A stretch of 64,000 nt of DNA, from positions 227,140,915 to 227,204,914 of the forward strand of contig NC_081410.1 in the NCBI RefSeq assembly GCF_030272615.1. The letters are read 5' to 3'. A program made the translations under genes and the position numbers. This DNA comes from Cryptomeria japonica. Lineage: Eukaryota > Streptophyta > Pinopsida > Cupressales > Cupressaceae. Below are positions 1 through 12,500 of this stretch, piece after piece; the stretch's first letter is position 1, and each line of letters begins with the position of its first letter. Under the pieces are notes generated by a model. The model was not told the origin of the DNA. It was given only the letters and a program-made list of their open reading frames with translations, and did no database searches.

Positions 1-688
1 CAAATCTGCCACAAAAATTATCTTCTTAATCTGCTATTAATTCTTCATATCCCTCCTATCAAATGTGCAATTTATCTAGTCATACTGTCTTTACAAAATC
101 TTCTTGATCTCTGCAAGATCTTACCCTTTATATCAGCATATTTTTCTTCCCAGCATCTGCACAGTCAATCTGAAAATAATTCCAGAATTATTACACTTTA
201 CTCAACACCTTTGTGTCTGATTATACTTCCAGAATTTTACTATCATCCTTCTTTCCATCAACCCAGATTTTTCTTTTACTATCTCTGCAATATCTTCATC
301 TTTATAACAGCATTAGATCATCACACATTTCTCACAAATTTTTAATTTCTAAGTTATAATCTCAGCATTAATCTTTTGCACACTTCTGAATTTTCAGCAT
401 ATACATATCACTTCTCTTCTGCTTCAGACTATCTGAAATATAATTTCAGACTTATTACATTCAACGCACTCTCAGTATTTCTATTTTAAATGACATATAT
501 ATATTATTTCCTACCCTTACATGGAAGGGTCACATCTCTTTGCATTGTTCACTTATCACACCCCTGCGTGAATGGTCATGTGCACCATATTGTAATTATC
601 GATTGGCATTAGTCAACCGATTCAAACCCAATCATTGAATACTACCGATCAGTTAATAAATATCGGTTAGACTAAATATCGCCGTGTC

Positions 689-974
689 AATTATAAAGCA
701 ATTTAATACTGCTGATTTCTGATGACTATCAGTTAGATGAAATACCGATATGTCAAATAACACTTAATACCACTGATTAGTTAATGACTAGCGGTGAGAC
801 TAAATACGGATGTGATGAATTGTTTTATGAGAATTATAAAGCAATTTAATACTGCTGATTTCTGATGACTATCAGTTAGATGAAATACCGATATGTCAAA
901 TAACACTTAATACCACTGATTAGTTAATGACTATCGGTGAGACTAAATACGGATGTGATGAATTGTTTTATGAG
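689..974. repeat. 143-bp tandem duplication
   Basis: Two abutting, nearly identical 143-bp units, 689-831 and 832-974. One visible difference is GCGGT against TATCGGT near the end of the unit. The upstream stretch 600-690 carries related ATCGGTTAGACTAAATA-like motifs, so older, more diverged copies of the same monomer probably lie next to it. Confidence 0.9.
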
Positions 975-1300
975 TATCGGTCCATTTCTTTGATACGTGT
1001 TACATAGTCTCTTCGATACTTGTTACATATTATCATTTACTTCAAAACAGTTTTCTGATCTCATCATAACATCTTCACGATGACAATAAAGAGGAATCGG
1101 GCTGCAATGTCTTCAACAAATGAACTATGAAGGACGTCTTGGTCTACAACGTCTTCAGAAACAGCAAAGTAACTATGCCAATGAGGACTCACTGTCCTGG
1201 TATAATCATAGTATGATCAGAGATTATGTAGTGTTGTTTCTATATATATATATTGCTGACTGTAGAATATGTATATCTGAGTTTTCTGTTTATTACAAAC

Positions 1301-1320
1301 ATATATATATATATATATAT
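1301..1320. repeat. (AT)10 microsatellite
   Basis: Twenty bases of pure AT dinucleotide repeat. Confidence 0.95.
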
Positions 1321-1407
1321 TAAACAGAGACAATATATCCATTAAAGAATATGATCACCGGATTTCTTAAGCACATCCATTTTGGTATCTCTGAAATAAG
1401 GTCTGCC

Positions 1408-1416
<9 letters not shown>

Positions 1417-1450
<34 letters not shown>
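1417..1450. repeat. (TG)17 microsatellite
   Basis: Thirty-four bases of pure TG repeat following a short AT run. Its complement produces the His-Thr run in an otherwise meaningless minus-strand open frame. Confidence 0.95.
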
Positions 1451-1451
<1 letters not shown>

Positions 1452-1950
1452 AGCTGTGTATATATAAAGTATATCGTCTGTCAAACTGTAGAGTAAGTAT
1501 CCTTGAAATTCGATCTTCCATAATTTAGCCTGACTGCTGCATATGTATGATCTGATTATACAATCAGACTGCAAACTGAAACCTATCTTCACAGATTTGA
1601 TAACCTTTTCAAACCCGTTGTGCATTCGTGGTCTATACTGGACATCATCTGTGATCTGTATGCTGGTCTGTAGTATCTGTATCACTTGATTGCAACGTTC
1701 AGTCTTATCAATACATGAATCTCTGTTCATGTATAATCATGTGTATTACGTATTCAATGAAGTCACGGAGATCATCTTCCATTCGAACTGTAACAGAAAT
1801 GTATATATGTGATCAGATGTATATGATCAGACTGTAAGCTCTATATCACCAACTTCTAGGACTGGAACAGGAATATATTGGTTCAATATGTTCATCAATC
1901 TTCATGAGTTAACAAATTCCTTTGACATCAATGACAATATTTCCATCACA

Positions 1951-2106
1951 TTGCACTTTAATCTAATGACTAAACCTCTTCTTCCAATTTCAAGACAAAA
2001 TTATCATGCTTACATTCGACAATTGACTGACATTGTTGATATTTCTCTAGATTATTGCACTTTAATCTAATGACTAAACCTCTTCTTCCAATTTCAAGAC
2101 AAAATT
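1951..2106. repeat. 52-bp direct repeat pair
   Basis: The 52 bases 1951-2002 recur exactly at 2055-2106, separated by 52 bp. The two copies lie in non-coding flank, and no transposon ends are visible around them. Confidence 0.85.
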
Positions 2107-3379
2107 GAATTTGTCTTCAATATAGTTATTAGGGAGATATTAGATAGTACAGTATACAAGTTAATGTTGGGACCATTTTGTACATAGGAATTATTGCTTT
2201 CATTAATGATGTGATAACATTATATTCATTATGTTAAAAAAGTTTATAAGCAGTTTTCAGCCACCTTGTAACTTCCTCCTTCAATAATAACTATAAGCTA
2301 CTCATTGAAGTTTGTGCCATCCCATTCTCTCAAACTCCATGCATTCATTCTTCCAACAATAAGGTGCATGACATTGACCAGGTCAAGGAAGAGGACACTG
2401 AAATAAAAAATATTTCACAAAACTAAAGGTGACTAGCTTTAGATGCCAAAAAATCATCACCAATGAAAGAAAGGGCATCACCATCAATGTGACACCATGC
2501 TGCCTCTCGGAATAATTTATTAGTCACCTGTAAATTACTTGGCTACATAAAACTATATGTAGTGTGTAAAAAATATTTCAATTATCTTAATTTCTTGCAA
2601 GCACATGATATTGAGGCACTAAAAATATTGCAAGGCTGTTACTCAGCAAAAAGCACAGTACGAGCACCAAGTATGATGCTAGTTGAGAGCACAATGTTTA
2701 CCCCAGCTCATTTGTAGCAAGTTGGTGTGCAACCTATGAAAAGCATAGTGCATGTCTTGCCTTTGTTTACTCTCATTGAAAATGTCTTTTCCTTAGTCTA
2801 TTTCTTTCATAGGGGGCTTGCTTTAGAATTTGGATAAACACAAAACTAAAATGCACTTGTCAAAATGGACCGCTTATGGCCATCTTGAAAGCCTTATATT
2901 ATAGTGGCTTAAGGGCAAGGCATTTTGGAGATTGTTGCTAGAGTTGGTAAGAGAATCAACTTATATAAGGGAATCAAATGTCTTTTATAAGTTTATAATT
3001 TAACATTTTCTTCCATCTCTAAACCCAACAGAGACAAATTCGTCATATTGAACAGGACCTGAATAAAATACTATTTGAAGCCTCAATATTTGAAACTGAT
3101 CTCTACGATACTAATTGTTAAAAGTTAGAACTTGGTTCTAAATTATTTGCTTCAAGAAAAAATTAGAAATATGACAGAGGCAACAACTTTCTTATAATGT
3201 TACAACACATGGCGCATCCCTTTGATTTCTGCATACAATTTGCTGCATTAAGAGAATCAGAAATGCACAATGAAAGAAAACATCCAAATAAAATAAGGGG
3301 TAGCAACTATGCTCGTCTATGGTGGAAAACAACGTATTCCCAACTAATTTGATAAGCCCAATTTGGAATAATATAGGAC

Positions 3380-3530
3380 TTATTCTCTTTTATCTTCTTC
3401 AGTCTCTTCTCCAAGACTAAAAACATCTTGTTTGATAGAAACGTTAACTTTTGGCTTCACAATTCCTCCAGTCAAAGCAACAAGCTCCTCTTCATCGAAA
3501 GCATTTCCAGCCTCATCAGAAAATGCATAC
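3380..3530 (-). CDS. Exon 5: cytosolic tail and stop
   Basis: The acceptor is TTGTTTACAG. The first G completes Arg450, then YAFSDEAG opens a 49-residue acidic tail rich in Glu, Asp and Lys, ending in TAA at 3382-3380. An acidic tail after YAFS/YAYS is usual for this family. Confidence 0.9.
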
Positions 3531-6500
3531 CTGTAAACAATCATACAATGGCCAACCACAGATATTTCAATGTATTTCATGTCAAAGAAGTAAGTCCACA
3601 CATATGCATCACAAACTCTAGCCTTGCAGTTCTGTGCCTCTTGCAGAATACCATGTACTCTAATTGGGATAGCATAGATTCAATATTTTTTAAGGCACTC
3701 TGGGTCTTCAAATTAATTGTCGAGAGGGAACAAGATAATAGATCATTTATTCATTCTAAATAGGAATACTTGAAATAAAATTTAAAAGGCTTAAACTATG
3801 ATCAAATGGAAAAAATATTGAAGCTTACCGTGTAACATTCTGGGATGGCGCCCACAAGAAACAAACTACACAAAGCAGTACAAATGAAAGTGAATTCCAG
3901 AGAGCTATAATAATCCAAGAAGTTTCCCAATTTTCGTTGAAGGGGTCTGTTATCTTGAAATATAACTGCCAAATTGAAAATTAGCAGAAGTTATGTACAA
4001 TAATAATAGCGTCAATTTTAAGTACTAAAATAGCTTACTTGGATCCAGTTCTACTAAGAAGCCCAAAAGGACATCAACTCTACTATTTATCAAAGAATAA
4101 CGATAGAAGGTGCAATTTCTACCTCATAGCCAATGAAAGCAACGGAAAAGAGTACAGCTACTGCTAAGGCATTTGTAAATTTTCTATAGAGATCAAGCTT
4201 CGCAAAACTTTTCCGCACCTGATAAATATATTGACAAAACACAAATTAGAGAGAGAGCATGCCAATTCCAAATATCGTATGTAAGAAAGACATTAGAAAA
4301 ACCCTTAAAGAATAGGTCATACAAGCAGGTTAATACTATCTATTACTCTCAGAATGATTAAACAAAAGTCCTTAGGCAATCAAGATTGACATTTTTTTTT
4401 CTAGTTTTTACAGAATCCGAGTGCTTAGTTTCAAGATAAATCAATATCCTGATGTCTCCCCATTCCTCATAATATGACAAAAGAAACTGCATATTTTTAA
4501 GAAAGTAATAGCTACAGTCTGAGAAATAAATCCTTGTGCATTTCAGTTCTTTACTCCCATTTCAGTTCTTTACTCCCAATCATTAATTTAAAACTCTCGC
4601 AACAGCTGGGTGGGTACAGTGAGTTTCTTGCCCCAAAATTATCAGTTATTCTTGTTGTGTTCTAGCAATTACAGGGTCTTAAGTTTTCATGTTTTGCTGT
4701 TTTTTGTGCTACTTCTTTCAGAACCAAGGTTTATAATTTTTAAAATTGGCATCACTAGGTAATTATAGTGCTACCAAGACTAGGGATCCCACTTGGAGGC
4801 CTGGCACATTGGGCACAAAAGTAGGAACAAGCATGCGCAATTATTGTGGCTTGAAGATAAGAGGAGGCATCAATCGTCCCAAATATCAACTTGCACAAAT
4901 TCCTGGATGAGATATGCAATTGTGTAATTCAGTAAAACCAGAGATTACACAATAGACGAGTCACAAAAGTTATCCTTGCTTTGCACAAGGAAAAGAAATC
5001 AGTAAAGGTTAGGACAACTGAGGCAGTTGCAGCTATAATGAATTTTACTCTAGAGTTAAACTAATGTAGTGGGCTCGTCTTGGCCACAGATATAGGGCCC
5101 ATTCACTAGAGATGGTTCTAGTTGGGTGCAGTCACACTCATGGGGGTTCTCTGTTTCTCCTAATACCCCCAGTACACACTCTTTTGTACAAGGTAGTGTG
5201 TGGAACCAAGAGAACCACTATGAAGCAAGGATGGCATGTATTAAATTTTTGGTACTATAAAAACATATCATTCAATGTTAAAAGAAGCACACATTGGGAG
5301 TCGGTCAATGCATTGATTATAGCTGAAAAGTGTTCAAGGCACCTAGTCCATATGATTTGAGTGGACCTTTGTTGGACGAAGTGTGAGTAAATTACTAATA
5401 ACCTGAAAGAATAATTGTACTGAATAGGTTACACAAACCAAAACTAGTTAAACAGAATAACAAATCAAAGCATACACTAGATTTACCCTATGAAACTCTT
5501 TCAATAAAAAATCAGTAACATAGCGCCACTTGAATATGTTAACTAAAGATTAGAAATACAATATACAGAGGATTTCACTTGTACTTAAACAATTTCTTTA
5601 TCTTGTCAAATCTTGCAACATGAACCTTCAAGAACTTGTCCTCAACGCAACATGCATTCTCAAAAATTCTTCTCAGCGCACTCTATGAGTTTCTCTCCTT
5701 CGTAGTTAGTCCAATCATTTGGAAATCTATTACAATGTAATGTAACAATACATCTATTGCCATGCTTTCTTCGGATCTTGTAACAACCATATGCAACCAA
5801 CTTGTGTGTATTTACAATTGTTCCGCAGTTTTTGAATGGGGGGATGTGGGGACCAAGAATCCAAATTTGAGGACAGCAGGGCGGCAGTGGTGCAATTATA
5901 ATATAGTACTTGAAAAAATAGGTTGTAAAATAATGTAAAAGAAATAATAATTGAAACTATAAATTGTGATATACAATATACTGAAAATGCCGAAAATCAA
6001 TATTTTAATATACTCAAATTCTCAATGTGACAATTACAATGAATACAATTGGCTAATACCTCAATGGTCTAAAACTCTGACCATCATCCCTAGAGGTTGT
6101 GGCAAACTACTCATCTCTAGAACTGCTAGACCCATCTAGCTCATGTTCCTCCAAATGAACACCAACCAATCCTATTTGTGCCTGATCATCGTCAAACTCT
6201 CCTTGTACATAAACGTGTTGCAGTCCATTAAATACAAGTCACTATGAATAGCTACAAATTTCTCCACTCTCCTAGTGGTAAACTTCTTCCTCTTGATAGA
6301 ATAGATGAAGTTGTATGTAGACAAATTTCTCTTTGTAATAGACAAACTAGAAACTTAAGACAAGAGGCAAATAGCTAGTGTGATTGTTAATGAATGAAGC
6401 CCATGCATAGTCCACTTTAGTATTAGGTCCTATACTATATTCACCCTGTACAGCTTTGTCTCTCTTGGATATCCTCAAGTGTGGCGAATTTGGTCCAATC

Positions 6501-9500
6501 ATGACATATGGTGGTGGCATCCTCAATACCATAAATCTTACGAATCACTTTCATGAAGCCCCTATTCCTTTCACCATCTTCCATAGGGACAATTCTACCA
6601 AGTCTTTGCACTTACCACTTCAGTTTTGATACATAGGCAGACATGTGAGGAAGTGTTGAATTTTTCCCACCTCCATTGAATGATAGACTGGATGTGTTTA
6701 TTATAAAACTGCAAGGTGGAATCTTTCACTTGTATGACCTTCATTTGGTGACAAATGTTGTCAATGGACTCATACACCTCTCCAAGGTTCAAAGCATTAG
6801 ATTCCCCATGTCTTATCATTGTGAAAATGGAGAAATGATGGAAACAATGTATTTGGATCAACCCAAAATATTCCTCTTCACTAGTTCCTTCACCCTCTTC
6901 CCCTACTCTGACTTGGAATTGAACTGCTAATTCCACTCATGTGTCATGACCATTAGTTGCAATGGCTCTTGTAAGTTTAATCATCCTCTCTAAGAAAATG
7001 AAGTATGAGGCATATTAGGTCTTGACATGTTTGAGAATTTCCTTCTTGGATAAGGTCTGAAATAATGCATGTGATGTGTGGTGAATTTAAATAAACATGT
7101 GCACACCTCTCATGTCAAGACCTACTTGTTTGATCTAATCTACTTTGCCTATGTCTGTTAGTCTATTGTCCATGTGTTGATGTGTATTTTGTACATGACC
7201 AAACACAGAATAAAATACCCAGAGGTATCTTATCCTCTCTTGAGTAAAGTCTCCGAATGCTGAAGATATCGCAAAAAAGGATCAATCGGAAGGACTTCAA
7301 GGTTCTGCTTTGTAGGATCTCTACTCGCTAATAAGCACCAGTGGTCGTTGTGTTTGCTGTTTCTTCAAGGGGCCTTACGTACTTTCAAAGAAAGCTTGTC
7401 CGTGCTACTATCTTTCCAAATGAGGAAACATGATTTTCCTAATACTAACAGATTTTCAAAAAAGATCAAAAGATAAGGGTTTCGAGGAAGAGATACTTAA
7501 ACTAATCCTAAGAATGACTTAATGAAGACTGGTCTTGATAAGATTCTACCAATTTCAATATCGCCAAAGGATTACAACTCCACTGGAATTGGTGCGATCT
7601 TCTAAGGGTATTCAACGATTTTCAAATCACCAAGGAGATAGATACTATCAGGGAGATACATATCAATACTTCTAATGATGATTGAACTCTTAACCAATCT
7701 TAATGTTTCCAGTTGACCACACAAGGCGTTCTTACAATCAGTAAGAAGCTAGTGGTTTGGAATGTGAGTCTTATTGAAGATCAGGCACAACATTCGTCCT
7801 TCAAACTTAAAATTTAAATGCAATTTCTACTAAGAGTGATTCAAAAAGATAAACAACCATGAAAGTAGCCACAAGGATTGCAACAAAACACCATAACTTC
7901 AATATTTCATTGATCTCATAGCCAAATAAACAACAATTGTTCAACTTTCTCTCTTCACTACTCAATTTTGCTACAAACAATATTAAACTTATTTCTCTCC
8001 AACTTTCTAACTTTTCTAACCTCCTTAAAATGAAATGAGTGAGGGCTTATATAGCACTCTCAAATACAATGAACGGTCTGGATCAAAAGAAGATCGATGG
8101 CTGAGATTTTGACACCTAAACCCTAATTAGGGTTTGTTACAAAAAAGTCCCCATTTAGATAAACATTATTAATCCATAGCCAATAAAAATTGGTACAAAT
8201 AATGAGGAGACATAGACCAATAGGGATTAAGCTGCCACATCATCTTATAACAACTTTTCATCTAGAACTTTGTTCCCTTTCCTATGCTCTTTTCTAGCAT
8301 ATTCAATGAATTTGGACACAATTCCCTCAATCTCAGCAATGGGAATCTCAAGAAGATTCTTCATTCGTTCTTCCAAGTGAAGGACTTGATCAAAAGCAGT
8401 GAGAAGAGTCATCTCCCACCCAGGCTCAAGTTCTTTGGTCTTCTCAATCAAGAACATAGTAGCATACATTTGATCTCGCTGCCTTTTTGTAACGATGTTC
8501 TCTTCCTTGCAAAAGATGACCTTGATTCTGTCTTCCAACTCCTAGATGTCCACATCTGTCTCGATCTCAATCCGCCTGTCAAGGATGGTACACAACACCT
8601 CAAACACCTTGTCTTGAACTAGATGGATGGTACCTTCAATTCGGCTGCATCTGGTGTTGACGTCTTCAAAAAGAACTTCCTTCATCTGGAGCAGAGCTGA
8701 CCACTGCAGGAGGCTATGGGTTCCTCCATCCATTATATTTTCTTGTGCTAAAATCCGTCTTGGTGTTTCTCTTATCACTTGTAAGACTGGGATGATAACA
8801 TCTCTAGTGCGAGTGAATGCAGCTATAGTTATCATTAGATTGTGGATAATCTCAAGGACCTGGATGGCTCGATGAACTGTCTTCATCATCCTTGTTGCAA
8901 ATTCCATGGCCACCTTGTAAGATTCATCAATCCAAGAACTCATGAGTTGGACTAGGCTCTTCACCCTCTCTGCCTCACTTATTGATTCAAGAGGAAGTGC
9001 ATGCAAAGGAGATATTGCTGGATCTTGTCGTCTCAAAGGTTGGTTAAGATGGCTAAAATAATTCCTCCAAGCACTAACCTCTCTTTCGAGCTTCTTATTC
9101 CTTTCCACTTCTTCTTTGAGTTTGTCTTTGAGTGCTTTCAGTGAATCAGTTGCTTCTTCCATAGCTTGCTCAGAGGTAAGTGGACCAAGATCAAATGTTT
9201 CTAGATCATATTCTTCTGCTAGAATCTCATCCTCATATTTGTCCACCACTGGTGTAGCTATCTGCACTTTTCTGGATCCTGTCTCATCTCTAATTACCTT
9301 TGACATCTTTGTGGCCTTCTTCTTCTCTATTACTTCATGAGAATTTCCTATAAGGCTTTCCAAGTCAAATACATGTTCTTCCTCTTCAACCACAACTACC
9401 CTTGTCAGCCTCTCTTTCAGCCAATCCGGAATGGCAGATCTCCTTTCCCTCACTTGTATTTCTTTAGGCAGAGGTCTATCTTCCCGGAAAGGAGATGTTG

Positions 9501-12500
9501 CTTCATCATCATTCTTTTCTTCTTGTTGCTCGTTAGCACCAACCTGGGGAGATTGACTTGATGAATGTTGAGGTGTCTGTCCTTTTCCTTGTTTATCATT
9601 TTGTACCATGGATTCCATAGACTCATCAATTTCATACACTATCTGCCTTTGATCTTCTTCTTGACTTGCTTCCTTTTCATGCCTAGAAGATGTGCTTGGT
9701 GGGCGATCATGATTTATTTTCTGCTTCTTCTTGGAAGGCTCTCTCTTCTCAGGTCCTTCTTTCTTCTTTGAACCTTTGGAATGAGAAGTATTCTCACTCA
9801 CACTTGCCTCTCCTTCTTCTGGTCTTGTTTCCAAGGTGAATGTCATAGATACATTCTGCTCCTTCAACTTTTGATGATGTACGTCCACCCATCTGCGAGT
9901 GAAAGATAAAACGGAAGCCATCAAAGCTCTTAGGTCTAAAACCTCAGGCTCATTCCAATCTACCTTCACTTCTTTATCTTCCTTCTCATAGGATGATTGG
10001 AGGTATCTACCACTGTCCTGGGCTTGATTGGCTACTCTATAAATTTTGCATTGCATTTCCTGATGAGATCCATGGGTAATCTGGAATGCATCTTTCTTTT
10101 GACCTCTACATCATCCTAGACATTCATCCAAAAGTCTTCCACTTGAAACTCATGTTTGTACTTCTTCCCGACTGTTTCCTCTATATAACCATGAGGATCA
10201 AAATTCTCCTTTGAGGCAAAGGATGTGAATGAATATAGAGATAATTCTTTCTCTGCATCTTCTGCGGCCTGAGTATTAGGACACACTTCAACTGAGTTCC
10301 CTAGTATGATGGGTACGGGAATCCCATTTCCATGCTTGTGTCTTGATGCCTTCGCATAACCTGCCAACTGCCTAGTCACCTCAAGTAGTATTATCCTGTC
10401 TGTAGGATATCTCGGCAACATGTAGGGAGGCGAAGGACATCCATGAACTCTGATGTATGTGAATTTTGGAAACTGAATGAACCATGCACCATGCATCTTC
10501 ACGAGCTCCTATGCATCCAGAGATAGTCGATTGTGAATCCCTCCTTGCAATGTCCTGGTGATATACATCGTGAAGGTGTCATTGACTAGCTTGTAGTCAC
10601 TCCTTGGCGGATGATGCAGTTGAACATAAGAATCACAAACTCTTATTTCTCCGGGTCCTCTTCCAACAACTCCTCTATGAGGTAGCCCTGCATACTCAAA
10701 ACCTCTGATCAAGGCATGTATAACATATGAACTCATGTGAAATGACTTAGTAGGCCTTAGTCTTCTCAACTGCACGTCCAGGCTGTTGCTAATGATTCTA
10801 GCCCAATTGAGCATTCCCTTTCCTTGGACGATCAGTTGGATGAAGAAGAACATCCATTTGTCGAAGAAGAAAGCTTGAGAGGCACCTGTGACCCGATTGA
10901 GCATGGTTATCAAGTCCTTGAATTCTTCTTGGAAGTCGATTTTGTGCGGAGTATTGGGAATCTTGTTCAGGCGAGGTCTGCTCTTGAGTAGCCAATTCTT
11001 GTTAATGAAATTCAAGCAAGAACCAGGATCATCCTCATAGATAGACCTAGCTCCTTCTAGACTTTTGTAGATCATGTCTCTATGTTCTGGGAGATGAAAG
11101 GCTTCACTTATAGCTTCCTCCGAAAGGTAGGCTAAGATAGTTCCATCCTCAGCTATGATCGTCCTTGAGTGTGAATCATAATGTCAAGCACACTCGATCA
11201 TCAACTCATGGCACTTGACTGCAGGAGGGAAACCTGCAGCCTTGATGATGCCACTCTCAATTATCTTCTTTGCAACAGGTGACGGCTTGCCGATGTAGGG
11301 CGCTTCTCGAAACTTCTTCACATTGAAGTTTCCTAGATTGGTGTCTCCAATATTGCTCCACTTGGACACGATCCTGGTCTCCAATTCGTCATTCCTCTGA
11401 TCCTCCTTGATGAGAGCCTGTCGAGTAGTGGATCCTCCGGCCTTGGGGGTCGTCATTTGATACCTACACAAAAGCTTAAAGTTAGGGTTTGAGCATAATA
11501 TTTTAAGGTATAGGATTTAAGACCTTTTCAAGGAAATAACTAAATATTAATTTGAAAATGATATGATAAATCCTAGAATTATGAATTTTCAAATTAATAT
11601 TAATTATGAATGGAAATCAGATTGCACAAGACTTAGATTTTCAAAGGATTGCTATGGAAATCAAACTAAAATCTTGAACAAACTTTCAAAATTCTGATTA
11701 TTCATACCTCTTCCTTGGAATTTAGCTATCAACCTTGAAAAATGAAAGAAGGAAGATGAGGATTTGCTGGACAAGGATGTTTGATTTGAATTTCTGGTCC
11801 TCTCTTTGATGGCTTCAATCTTCAATTAACCTTCAAGCTTCCTCCAAAATCTGGAAATTAACCTTCAACCAGCTCTTCAATCAAAAATTCGCTTTCAATC
11901 AACCTTCAAGATCTGGAAATTTGTCTTGAATCTGCTCAATTTCGCACCACTAGGTCTGCTCCTCAAATTCGCATAAGGGAAAATGAATGAATGATTTAAA
12001 ATTTCAGAACACACCTCTCTTTATATAAGGCGCTCACCTTGATTTCCCTTAAGGCCGACTTGGCAAATAGGAAATAAAATAAAATAAAATTCCTCTTAAA
12101 GGATGGCCGACTTGCTTGTAAAGGCAAAATAATGAATATTGAGCGATCAAGCATAATTTTTAATTTTTTAAATTAATTTCCAAGCTAAGGGTGGATTTTT
12201 TCATTTATTTCAAGGCTTAGAGATTAATTAATTAAATTATAAATGTCCTTATCCATGTGAATTTGTCTTAGTCTCCCAAATGTGTTGTAATAGGCAAATT
12301 TAGTGAAAGACTATAGGCTAGCTTAGGGAATGTTAAAGCTTGATTAAGGCTTGATGAATCTTCATTCCTTAGGCATTAAAATATTCAAAGTTTAGGTCTC
12401 TCCAAGGAGGCTTGCTTGAATTTTTTATCTAGACTTGTTTGCTTCATTAATCAGCATCCTTACAACCTAGATTTGCCATCTCCCATGCTCTTGCCATCAT

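Larger units (their letters stand above)
1..3379. other. 3' flank of the host gene, no gene seen
   Basis: AT-rich sequence downstream of the host gene stop codon. The part nearest 3379 should hold the 3' UTR of the minus-strand gene, but I could not fix a polyadenylation site. The rest holds a tandem duplication, microsatellites and a short direct repeat, listed separately. Open frames here are short and show no recognisable domain. One 136-codon minus-strand frame owes its length to the TG microsatellite. Confidence 0.6.

Noticed and set aside
1320..1730. 136-codon minus-strand open frame
   Set aside because: It is held open by the TG microsatellite (His-Thr run) and has no domain.
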